Assembly: GCA_903934275.1 (NCBI GenBank)
Contig: CAIZNF010000689.1
Location: 1 to 7,626, forward strand
Source of the DNA: an uncultured Nitrosomonadales bacterium
GTDB lineage: Bacteria > Pseudomonadota > Gammaproteobacteria > Burkholderiales > Gallionellaceae
DNA: 7,626 nucleotides
Reading direction: 5' to 3'
Part shown: positions 1 through 5,237 of the stretch, piece by piece
Numbering within the stretch: position 1 is the stretch's first letter
How the letters are laid out: each line of letters begins with the position of its first letter
The notes under the pieces: generated by a model
The model's database searches: none
What the model saw: only the letters and a program-made list of their open reading frames with translations
What the model was told of the DNA's origin: nothing
Program-made: the position numbers and the translations under genes

Positions 1-27
1 GATTCCGGTCTGCGCCGGAATGACGGG
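1..27. repeat. Short REP-like palindromic repeat
   Basis: ATTCCGG (2-8) and CCGGAAT (15-21) form a 7-bp stem around a 6-nt loop, followed by GACGGG. This matches the general form of the GATTCC...GGAATGACGG palindromes that are common between genes in beta- and gammaproteobacteria. Its right edge lies about 10 nt before the start codon of the next gene, so the repeat takes up the normal leader of that gene. It may be cut by the window edge on the left. Confidence 0.7.
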
Positions 28-36
28 TAAGAAAAA

Positions 37-783
37 ATGACCACCCCCATCGATATCAGCGAAGAAGCGGGCGTGCGCTCCTTGCACTTTGGTTCAGAGT
101 GGGTACAGGGCGCGATGCGCATCGCGCGACCGTGGAACTTGGAGCTGGAATATACGCGCGAGATGATGGTCTCGCTGCTCCTGTGTGACGCGCCCCGCAG
201 GGTGCTGCTGATCGGCCTCGGGGCGGCTTCGTTGACCAAGTTCCTGTATCGCCACTATCCGCTCGCGCATCTCACCGTGGTGGAAATCGAGCCCGCCGTG
301 GTCGCCGCAGCGCGGCAATTTTTCAAGCTGCCGGAAGACCCTAAGCGCCTGCATCTGGTGATCGGCGACGGCGCGGAATATATGCTCAACAGTAGCAAAA
401 AATTCGACCTGATCCTGGTGGACGGCTTCGATGAAAGAGCGCGGGCAGGAGCGCTGGAGACATTGCCTTTCTATCAGGCTTGCCGGTCCCGCTTGAGCGG
501 TAGCGGGGTGCTGGCGGTAAACTTGCTGACACGCAGCCGTGGTTTCAAAACGTGTACCGCGCGCATCGCGGAGGCATTCGAAGATCGCGCGCTGGTGTTC
601 CCTTCATGCGAAAGCGGCAACGCGGTGGCGCTGGCCGTGTCAGGCCATCCCATCGAATTCTCGTTCGATGAACTGAAAGAGAGTGCAATGACCATAAAAG
701 AACGAACCGGGTTGAATTTACTGCCAACACTGACAAGGCTCGCGCAAGTCAAGACATGCCTGAATAACCGGCTGGTATTATAG
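37..783 (+). CDS. Spermidine-synthase-like (polyamine aminopropyltransferase fold) protein
   Basis: 248 aa, cytosolic, with a Rossmann-like fold of the spermidine synthase/SAM-dependent methyltransferase superfamily. Visible elements are a glycine motif VLLIGLGAASL (56-66), the strand-2 acidic motif VVEIEPAVV (81-89), GDGAEY (110-115) and FDLILVDGFD (123-132), where SpeE proteins carry their catalytic D-x-x-D-P. D129 and D132 are present, but the usual Pro is Glu133 and the following GPA segment is missing. The N-terminal beta domain of true SpeE is reduced to about 50 residues (LHFGSEWVQGAMRIARPW, then LELEYTREMM). It therefore belongs to the short SpeE-like group whose substrate is not established; aminopropyl transfer should not be assumed. 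The start is fixed by an in-frame TAA at 28-30 and by family-like residues soon after it; the Shine-Dalgarno site is poor (GGGTAAG). A MITE begins 8 bp after the stop. Confidence 0.85.
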   Translation: MTTPIDISEEAGVRSLHFGSEWVQGAMRIARPWNLELEYTREMMVSLLLCDAPRRVLLIGLGAASLTKFLYRHYPLAHLTVVEIEPAVVAAARQFFKLPEDPKRLHLVIGDGAEYMLNSSKKFDLILVDGFDERARAGALETLPFYQACRSRLSGSGVLAVNLLTRSRGFKTCTARIAEAFEDRALVFPSCESGNAVALAVSGHPIEFSFDELKESAMTIKERTGLNLLPTLTRLAQVKTCLNNRLVL

Positions 784-791
784 GCAGCGTA

Positions 792-996
792 ATTCCATTT
801 CCAGATAGAAACGCCGTTAATTTATATCTAAAACCGTTCGGTCTGAGCTTGTCGAAGGCTAGTAGTTGTAAAGAAACTGTGGTTCGACAGGCTCTGATGA
901 AACAACTAAGTATTGTCTAAGCACGACAACCCTGTGCTAAGTCACTACTTAACCACGAACGGGTTTTATTATTGTTTCTATCTGGAAATGTAATAA
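792..996 (+). mobile_element. MITE-like element, copy A
   Basis: Non-coding element of about 205 bp with terminal inverted repeats of about 21 bp. The left end (792-812) and the reverse complement of the right end (974-994) share CATTTCCAGATAGAAAC and differ at one position. Inside are nested stems: CCGTTCG 834-840 with CGAACGG 956-962, and GAGCTTGTCGAA 845-856 with TTCGACAGGCTC 883-894 (11 of 12 pairs). A near-full-length inverted copy lies at 4817-5025. CGTA flanks both sides (788-791 and 997-1000) and is a candidate target-site duplication. No transposase is encoded, so movement would need one supplied in trans. The inner TTCGACAGGCTC motif resembles a widespread intergenic palindrome. Confidence 0.8.
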
Positions 997-998
997 CG

Positions 999-1070
999 TA
1001 CCGTTATGACAGGGCGCGCTATAAATGGGCGCTGTTCAAACTGATGCGGAAGCATCTCCGGGTGGCGTGA
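999..1070 (+). pseudogene. Possible C-terminal coding remnant between two repeats
   Basis: An open frame of 23 codons reads (Y)RYDRARYKWALFKLMRKH and then four more residues before TGA at 1068-1070. It has no start of its own and enters from inside MITE copy A. About three quarters of its third positions are G or C, like the neighbouring genes and unlike the AT-rich DNA further right. Taking out the MITE and one CGTA flank would place this stretch in frame with the spermidine-synthase-like gene, just after its TAG stop. The TGA directly abuts the next foldback element. It could be the tail of a broken gene or simply a chance open stretch; the family is not recognised. Confidence 0.3.
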
Positions 1071-1212
1071 GAACGTGTTTTAAAAGTGTAGCAAGCAGGC
1101 CGAAGTGCAAGGCGCACGGAGCGCAAGAACCGGAATGTACTTGAGTACATGAGTATTCCGAGCACCGCGCAACGCCGCAATTCGGACGCGCAGTAACTTT
1201 TAAAACACGTTC
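1071..1212. mobile_element. 142-bp foldback element with perfect terminal inverted repeats
   Basis: The ends are GAACGTGTTTTAAAAGT (1071-1087) and its exact reverse complement (1196-1212). TGA occurs immediately outside both ends (1068-1070 and 1213-1215), consistent with a 3-bp target duplication. The interior continues the self-complementarity: CCGAAGTGC pairs with GCAATTCGG with one mismatch, GGAAT pairs with ATTCC, and ATGTACT-TG-AGTACAT forms the tip. Most of the element could fold as one long imperfect hairpin. It encodes nothing. It looks like a small non-autonomous element or a large REP-type unit. Confidence 0.75.
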
Positions 1213-1240
1213 TGAGAAATTACCCGCTCTCCCATTGCTC

Positions 1241-1306
1241 TTGTGGGAGCGGTCTCTTGGCCGCGATGCGCGTTGAAGTGCTCACCGAATCGCGACCAGG
1301 AGGTCG
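1241..1306. repeat. GTGGGAGCG-type palindromic repeat, right end missing
   Basis: It begins TTGTGGGAGCGG and contains GCGGTC-TCTT-GGCCGC (1249-1264, one mismatch) and CGACC-AGGA-GGTCG (1293-1306, perfect). The family usually closes with a complementary CTCCTACA-like end, which is not present here, so this copy appears truncated or degenerate. A more complete relative lies at 3231-3296. Confidence 0.55.
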
Positions 1307-1339
1307 GTGTACCCGGCGGCTATGTCCGACGGGTGGAAC

Positions 1340-1760
1340 CCGCACTACGTTATTGAACTACGTGATAATGAAATGGAATCACACTAATCTTCCACAACAG
1401 TTTGATTAAAACAACAAGTTTCTGGGTGTGACAGATGTGGTTTTTTTTCAAGAAATAAGCCGAAAGATATATTGACAACTCAAAATAATCTACAAAACCA
1501 ATAAATACGCCGTTTTTTGCAACACCTCCAACGAATTGCAACCACACTTACGCCAACATACTGTTTTTATTAAAGTATTTAAAACTCAAAAAATAAGCAA
1601 CTTAAGAAAAATCCTTATTCCATGCCTAGTTAAAGCATTAATCACCATGTTTACCCACAAAGTTATCCACAGATTTTGTGAGTAAATAAATATACTCTTT
1701 TGTAATAGCCTGTTACCGAAACACTACTCAAGAAAAACCCAAGAAATATTGCGTTCCACT
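1340..1760. other. AT-rich gene-free island
   Basis: About 420 bp at roughly one third GC by eye, clearly lower than the flanking genes. The open frames inside it are short, lack Shine-Dalgarno sites and resemble no family I know. The longest is 65 codons on the minus strand (1350-1547), starts with GTG straight after a stop and is rich in hydrophobic residues; I do not call it a gene. A perfect TTGACA at 1472-1477 has no -10 at a usable distance. The base composition suggests acquired or decayed DNA. Confidence 0.5.
1651..1671 (+). promoter_or_regulatory. Two adjacent DnaA-box-like sites
   Basis: TTATCCACA at 1663-1671 is an exact match to the DnaA-box consensus. TTACCCACA at 1651-1659 differs at one position. 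Both have the same orientation, 12 bp start to start, within AT-rich DNA. No replication gene is visible nearby. The sites could titrate DnaA, mark a decayed replicon or have arisen by chance. Confidence 0.3.
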
Positions 1761-1775
1761 AACAGGTATGGCGAA

Positions 1776-1868
1776 TGCTCCCAACTCGCCCATGAAGGGG
1801 TAACCAGCGACTTGGGCATCGTTTTTTGATAGCCCAAGTCAAATAGCCAGTAGTTTTACCAGGGAGCA
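1776..1868. other. Nested inverted repeats with alternative hairpins downstream of nemA
   Basis: Outer arms TGCTCCC (1776-1782) and GGGAGCA (1862-1868) pair perfectly. GGTAA (1799-1803) pairs with TTACC (1856-1860). A 12-bp hairpin, GACTTGGGCATC (1809-1820) with GATaGCCCAAGTC (1828-1840), has one bulged A and a GTTTTTT loop. CCCAACTCGC (1780-1789) can instead pair with GCGACTTGGG (1807-1816, 9 of 10), which excludes that hairpin. It lies 35 bp beyond the nemA stop and could shape the nemA 3' end, encode a structured RNA or be an unlisted repeat. No T-run follows on either strand, so a standard intrinsic terminator is not shown. Confidence 0.4.
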
Positions 1869-1903
1869 AACGAACCGCCGCGCGAGTTTTACGTTAACCG
1901 TCA

Positions 1904-2980
1904 TTACATAAACGGATAATCCGTATATCCCTTTTCATTGCCACCGTAGAAAGTAGACACATCCGGTGCATTCAACGACGCATTTTTCGCGAACCGTTCC
2001 GGTAAATCTGGATTGGCTAAAAATGGCACGCCGAATGCCACCAGGTCGGCCTGCCCATCCGCCAGCACCGCGTTGGCGCGCGCTTTGTCATACCCGCTGT
2101 TGGCTATATAAGTTCCGTCGAATGCCGCGCGCAGTTTCTTGAAATCAAAATCCTGTTGCGGGTGTTTGCTGGAGCCGATGGCTCCTTCCATCACGTGCAA
2201 ATAGGCCAATCCCAAAGGGCTTAATGCTCGCGCCACCGTTTCAAATGTGTGTTGCGGATTGGAATCGTGCATGTCGTTGAACGGGTTCAGCGGCGAGATG
2301 CGCACGCCGACCTTATCGGCACCAAACACTTTGGACACCGCTCCGGCCACTTCCAGCAACAGGCGGCAACGGTTTTCTGCTGCGCCGCCATACTGATCGG
2401 TGCGCCGGTTCGACCCATCGCGAATGAACTGGTCGAGCAGATAACCGTTGGCGGCATGAATCTCCACGCCGTCGAATCCGGCAGCTAGGGCATTCTGAGC
2501 CGCTTGACGATATTCCTCGGCGATCCCCGGCAATTCCGCAGTCTCCAATGCGCGAGGCATGACGAATGGCACCAGCCCTTGAAAGGTAAACGCATTGCCT
2601 TCCGGCTGAATGGCCGAGGGCGCGACTGGCAAAGCACCATCGGGCAGCAAGGAGGGATGCGACACGCGCCCGCAATGCCACAGCTGCAGAAATATCCGCG
2701 CACCTTGACTATGTACCGCACCGGTGACCTGCTGCCACCCCGCGATCTGCGCCGCACTGTGTATGCCGGGTGTTGCCGGATAACCTACTGCCCCCGGAGA
2801 AATCTGCGACCCCTCGGTGATAATCAACCCTGCCGAGCTGCGTTGCCGGTAATACGTCACATTCATCGCCTGCGGCGCATTGCCCTCCCCCGCACGGTTG
2901 CGGGTAAGTGGTGCCATCACGAAGCGGTTTTTTAGTTGGTACGAGCCTAATTGGTAAGGCATAAACAGATCGGCATTCAT
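1904..2980 (-). CDS. nemA: Old Yellow Enzyme family alkene reductase (N-ethylmaleimide reductase type)
   Basis: 358 aa, a normal length for this family. These cytosolic FMN enzymes use NAD(P)H to reduce activated C=C bonds of enals, enones, maleimides and some nitro compounds, usually in electrophile detoxification. The TIM-barrel signatures are complete: NRFVMAPLTR (18-27, FMN contact at Thr26), QLWHCGR (99-105), EIHAANGYLLDQF (173-185) with the H175/N178 substrate pair and Tyr180 proton donor, the RRTDQYGG block (192-199) followed by ENR (202-204), and the C-terminal YGGNEKGYTDYP (345-356). H/N rather than the H/H pair of E. coli NemA is normal in other family members. The ATG at 2980 has a strong GGAGG nine bases upstream (2990-2994), and the residues after it match the family start. 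No NemR-like regulator is adjacent; the gene is divergent from the aldolase gene. Confidence 0.93.
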   Translation of the reverse strand: MNADLFMPYQLGSYQLKNRFVMAPLTRNRAGEGNAPQAMNVTYYRQRSSAGLIITEGSQISPGAVGYPATPGIHSAAQIAGWQQVTGAVHSQGARIFLQLWHCGRVSHPSLLPDGALPVAPSAIQPEGNAFTFQGLVPFVMPRALETAELPGIAEEYRQAAQNALAAGFDGVEIHAANGYLLDQFIRDGSNRRTDQYGGAAENRCRLLLEVAGAVSKVFGADKVGVRISPLNPFNDMHDSNPQHTFETVARALSPLGLAYLHVMEGAIGSSKHPQQDFDFKKLRAAFDGTYIANSGYDKARANAVLADGQADLVAFGVPFLANPDLPERFAKNASLNAPDVSTFYGGNEKGYTDYPFM

Positions 2981-3016
2981 TTTATGAATCCTCCATAACG
3001 GTTAACAACAATGTGA

Positions 3017-3045
3017 ATCATAGCGACATATGAACGGCATTTCAG
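3017..3045 (-). promoter_or_regulatory. Predicted sigma70-type promoter for nemA
   Basis: On the minus strand, CTGAAA (3040-3045) and TATGAT (3017-3022) are separated by 17 bp; they match the -35 and -10 consensus at four and five of six positions. The -10 lies 36 bases before the nemA ATG, leaving room for a short leader with the GGAGG site. No operator palindrome stands out. Confidence 0.4.
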
Positions 3046-3230
3046 TTATTTTTTGTGCCTGTGCTTTGAGTGAAGCGCTACACGCGAGTCCTGCCGTGAT
3101 CCTGCGCGGTCGGAGACCCTGAGCATATCGGGAAGTTGTTCGCACAGGAGCAGGGAGGTATCATCGGCATCCGACGGAGCAATGTTGGACGGGGCAGAGA
3201 CACATGATCCTAAAACCGGCAGTTTAAACT
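3046..3230. other. Intergenic stretch with no recognised gene
   Basis: This lies between the nemA promoter and the next repeat. A 60-codon minus-strand frame (3046-3228) is open but has no start codon near its beginning and resembles nothing I know. A plus-strand frame through the same bases runs on into the repeat and is not convincing. It may be decayed coding DNA; I see no structured element. Confidence 0.3.
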
Positions 3231-3296
3231 TGTGGGAGCGCGATTTATCGCGCGATTGCCCAGCAAATAAATCGCTCGATGAATCGAGCTCCTACA
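3231..3296. repeat. GTGGGAGCG/CTCCTACA foldback repeat
   Basis: Outer arms TGTGGGAGCGCGAT (3231-3244) and ATCGAGCTCCTACA (3283-3296) are complementary at 12 of 14 positions. Inside are two perfect hairpins, GCGCGA-TTTA-TCGCGC (3238-3253) and GCTCGAT-GA-ATCGAGC (3274-3289), so it can fold as one stem or as two. This type of repeat is common between genes in Pseudomonas and betaproteobacteria. The relative at 1241-1306 shows the family is present more than once here. Confidence 0.7.
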
Positions 3297-3399
3297 GCAA
3301 CAGCTTTACCCAAAAGGTGAGAGGCATCGAATACACAAAAACAAAACACCCAACATCATATGGGCTAACGCATAAATATAAGAGGCTAACTGTTTTTCT

Positions 3400-3595
3400 A
3401 TGATGATCATCCTGGAGAATAATCCGGAGCGCGTCGCATCCCTTTTTCAAGACCAAAACGTCAAGTATGTCGCGTAAACTTTTTAATGGCCGGGTCAATA
3501 GTTCATCGGGACAACTGCATTTCCTGAGTTCATCGGGTATATTGCAAAGATTAGCGATGTGTTTAGTTTTCATACCCATTAGGAAGAAAAAATGA
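3400..3595 (+). other. Aldolase leader with two tiny overlapping frames and a direct repeat
   Basis: A 25-codon frame (3400-3477, starting MMIILENNPERV) overlaps by 11 nt a 42-codon frame (3467-3595, starting MSRKLFNGRV and ending in RKKK). The TGA of the second overlaps the aldolase ATG as ATGA. Neither has a Shine-Dalgarno site at a normal distance. AGTTCATCGGG occurs twice (3500-3510 and 3527-3537). GGGTAT (3535-3540) can pair with ATACCC (3572-3577) just before the aldolase ribosome-binding site. The layout suggests translational coupling or leader control, but aromatic codons are not enriched, so a classic Phe/Tyr/Trp attenuator is not supported. Confidence 0.25.
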
Positions 3596-4704
3596 TTTTG
3601 ATTCTCGGTTCAAATGTCAGCGAACAGGCGCAGGAATATCAGCAATTGCTGACACATCTGGCAGCACTGCAAGGTATCCAGACCCGCGTGCATATCGAGC
3701 GCGGCAGTGAAACAACGCTTACGGAAATTTATCTGATCGGAGACACCAAACCTCTGGATATCGGTGATATGCAGAATTTGCCCTGTGTCGAACGCGTGGT
3801 GCGCGTTTCCGAAGAATATCGAATTTTGGGGCGACACAAGGATGAACAGCGCCCCACCCATTTCGACTACAACGGCGTGCGCTTCGGTCAGGATACGCTG
3901 CATGTATTTGCCGGATTGTGCGCGGTAGACAACCACGAACATGTCGAGATCATGATGAAGGCAGTACACGACAACGGCCAGGTATGCACGCGCATGGGTG
4001 CATACAAGCCGCGCACCAGCCCGTATGCGTTTCAGGGACACGGCAAAAATTGTTTGCCCTATGTATTCGAGTTGGCGGGCAAGTACGGCATCAAGGTTAT
4101 TGCGATGGAAATCACCCATGAATCGCATCTCGATGAAATCCGTGAGGCGTTGCATCAGGCCGGCAATCCAACCGGCGTGATGCTGCAAATCGGCACGCGC
4201 AACACGCAGAATTTCGAATTGCTAAAAATCGTCGGTCGGCAAACCGAAATGCCAATTTTACTCAAGCGCGGTTTCGGCATCACCCTGGACGAATCGCTGA
4301 ATGCAGCGGAATATCTGGCTTCCGAAGGCAACCGCAATGTGGTATTCGGCCTGCGCGGCATGAAAACTAACATGGGCGATCCGCATCGCAACCTGGTGGA
4401 TTTTGCACATGTACCGGTGGTGAAACGGCTGACGCGTATGCCGGTGTGCGTCGACCCATCGCACTCGGTCGGGTCACGGCAAGCCTCGCCTGATGGCATA
4501 CTCGACACGATGCATGTCACCGCGCAAGGTGTGCTGGCCGGAGCCAATATGGTGCTGGTGGATTTTCACCCCGCCCCGCCCAAGGCGTTGGTGGATGGCC
4601 CGCAAGCCATGCTGCTGAAAGAATTACCCTATTTTTTGGAAGATGTTCAGATCGCGCGCGATGCCTACCTCAAACGTGTGGCACTGCGGCAGCGCCAAGA
4701 GTGA
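3592..4704 (+). CDS. Divergent class I-beta DAHP synthase family protein
   Basis: 370 aa, cytosolic. True members condense phosphoenolpyruvate and erythrose 4-phosphate in the first step of the shikimate pathway. Residues 1-85 resemble the N-terminal ferredoxin-like regulatory domain of the Thermotoga enzyme (ending VERVVRVSEEY), followed by a TIM barrel. The PEP-site motif YKPRTSPYAFQG (138-149), QIGTRN (199-204), LLKRG (223-227) and VDPSH (287-291) are kept. Expected metal ligands are C110, H291 and D335, but the Glu ligand is Asp324 (VDFHP instead of VEVHP). GPC is GLC (108-110), and the ERG of CERGIR is LRG (254-256). About seven residues are added between H291 and D324. The ATG is preceded by AGGAAG (3581-3586). 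It may be a second or regulatory DAHP synthase, or a related PEP aldolase with another acceptor; family is certain, substrate is not. No aromatic-pathway gene is adjacent. Confidence 0.85.
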   Translation: MILILGSNVSEQAQEYQQLLTHLAALQGIQTRVHIERGSETTLTEIYLIGDTKPLDIGDMQNLPCVERVVRVSEEYRILGRHKDEQRPTHFDYNGVRFGQDTLHVFAGLCAVDNHEHVEIMMKAVHDNGQVCTRMGAYKPRTSPYAFQGHGKNCLPYVFELAGKYGIKVIAMEITHESHLDEIREALHQAGNPTGVMLQIGTRNTQNFELLKIVGRQTEMPILLKRGFGITLDESLNAAEYLASEGNRNVVFGLRGMKTNMGDPHRNLVDFAHVPVVKRLTRMPVCVDPSHSVGSRQASPDGILDTMHVTAQGVLAGANMVLVDFHPAPPKALVDGPQAMLLKELPYFLEDVQIARDAYLKRVALRQRQE

Positions 4705-4777
4705 TTCGGGGCGAGTTGCCAAGTCAATGCAGCTTATTATTTTATTTCGAGCCTTTCGTGTTTTTCGTTAACCAATG

Positions 4778-4805
4778 ACTTAGCGCACGTTTCACCGCGC
4801 TTAGT
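4778..4805 (+). other. Stem-loop after the aldolase gene
   Basis: ACTTAGCGC (4778-4786) pairs with GCGCTTAGT (4797-4805) at 8 of 9 positions around a 10-nt loop. No T-run follows, so it is at best a weak or factor-dependent termination site. It sits between the aldolase stop and MITE copy B. Confidence 0.25.
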
Positions 4806-4816
4806 CCGATGGCTAG

Positions 4817-5025
4817 TTATTCCATTTCTAAAAAGAAACAATAACAATCTAACCCGTTCGTGGTTAAGTAGTGACTTAGCATGGGGTTATCGTGCTTAGT
4901 CAATACTTAGTTGTTCCATCAGAGCCTGTCGAACCACAGCTTTCTTACCACTACTGGCCTCCGACAAGCTCAGGCCGAACGGTTTGAGTTGGAAAATTAA
5001 CAGCGTTTCTATCTGGAATTGGAAT
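4817..5025 (-). mobile_element. MITE-like element, copy B (inverted relative to copy A)
   Basis: About 209 bp that align end to end with the reverse complement of 792-996, at roughly 85-88% identity by eye with small gaps near both ends. The right terminus keeps GTTTCTATCTGGAA (5005-5018). The left terminus has drifted (ATTCCATTTCTAAAAAGAAAC-like, 4819-4839). The internal stem persists as GAGCCTGTCGAA (4922-4933) with TCCGACAAGCTC (4960-4971). TAG lies on both sides (4814-4816 and 5026-5028), a candidate but unproven target duplication. There is no coding capacity. Confidence 0.8.
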
Positions 5026-5054
5026 TAGCTCATCAGGATGAATTGATGCTTTTA

Positions 5055-5075
5055 GTCACTTACCAGTCAAGTGAC
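5055..5075. repeat. Perfect 7-bp inverted repeat
   Basis: GTCACTT (5055-5061) and AAGTGAC (5069-5075) form a perfect stem with a 7-nt loop. TGATG (5045-5049) and CATCA (5075-5079) offer a weak outer extension. It lies between copy B and the 3' end of ppx. The T-rich stretch on the minus strand comes before rather than after the stem for leftward transcripts, so this is not a clear ppx terminator. Confidence 0.3.
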
Positions 5076-5108
5076 ATCAAAAAATGACAATAATTTTTCA
5101 ACGAAACC

Positions 5109-5152
5109 GTAGGGTGGGCTCTGCCCACCATGTCGGGCAGAGCCCGACCTAC
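5109..5152. repeat. GTAGGGTGGGCTCTGCCC foldback repeat
   Basis: Arms GTAGGGTGGGCTCTGCCC (5109-5126) and its partner at 5135-5152 pair at 16 of 18 positions around an 8-nt loop. Each arm can also fold on itself (TGGGC-TCT-GCCCA and CGGGC-AGA-GCCCG). This intergenic repeat type is frequent in proteobacteria. It lies about 85 bp beyond the ppx stop and could stall or protect the 3' end of that transcript, although no T-run follows. Confidence 0.7.
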
Positions 5153-5237
5153 ATTTTGGCTCCGGCTCGTCCGACTTAGATTGATAGAGAATTGGAATGA
5201 CATGATCGAGCGGGAGGCAATGCGCCCCACCGTCACA

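Noticed and set aside
1362..1380. Solo MITE end (GAAATGGAAT)
   Set aside because: Only about ten bases match the MITE terminus, too short to separate from chance in AT-rich DNA.
1472..1500. Perfect TTGACA -35 box in the AT-rich island
   Set aside because: No -10 hexamer at 16-18 bp, and no gene follows on that strand.
1350..1547. 65-codon minus-strand frame in the AT-rich island
   Set aside because: GTG start directly after a stop, no Shine-Dalgarno site, AT-rich and with no recognisable motif; more likely a chance frame.
1724..1819. 31-codon minus-strand frame beginning MPKSLVTPSW
   Set aside because: No ribosome-binding site, and its 5' end lies inside the strong hairpin at 1809-1840; the pairing explains the sequence better than coding does.
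1760..1905. Integron attC-like site
   Set aside because: The nested arms recall attC folding, but the required RYYYAAC and GTTRRRY core sites are not present in the right places.
3182..3403. 73-codon plus-strand frame
   Set aside because: It runs through the foldback repeat at 3231-3296 and has no family resemblance.
3292..3579. 95-codon minus-strand frame in the aldolase leader
   Set aside because: No Shine-Dalgarno site, it runs through the end of a repeat and antisense to the leader; the doubled PDEL only reflects the AGTTCATCGGG direct repeat.
3610..4188. Long minus-strand frame inside the aldolase gene
   Set aside because: Shadow of the well-supported plus-strand gene.
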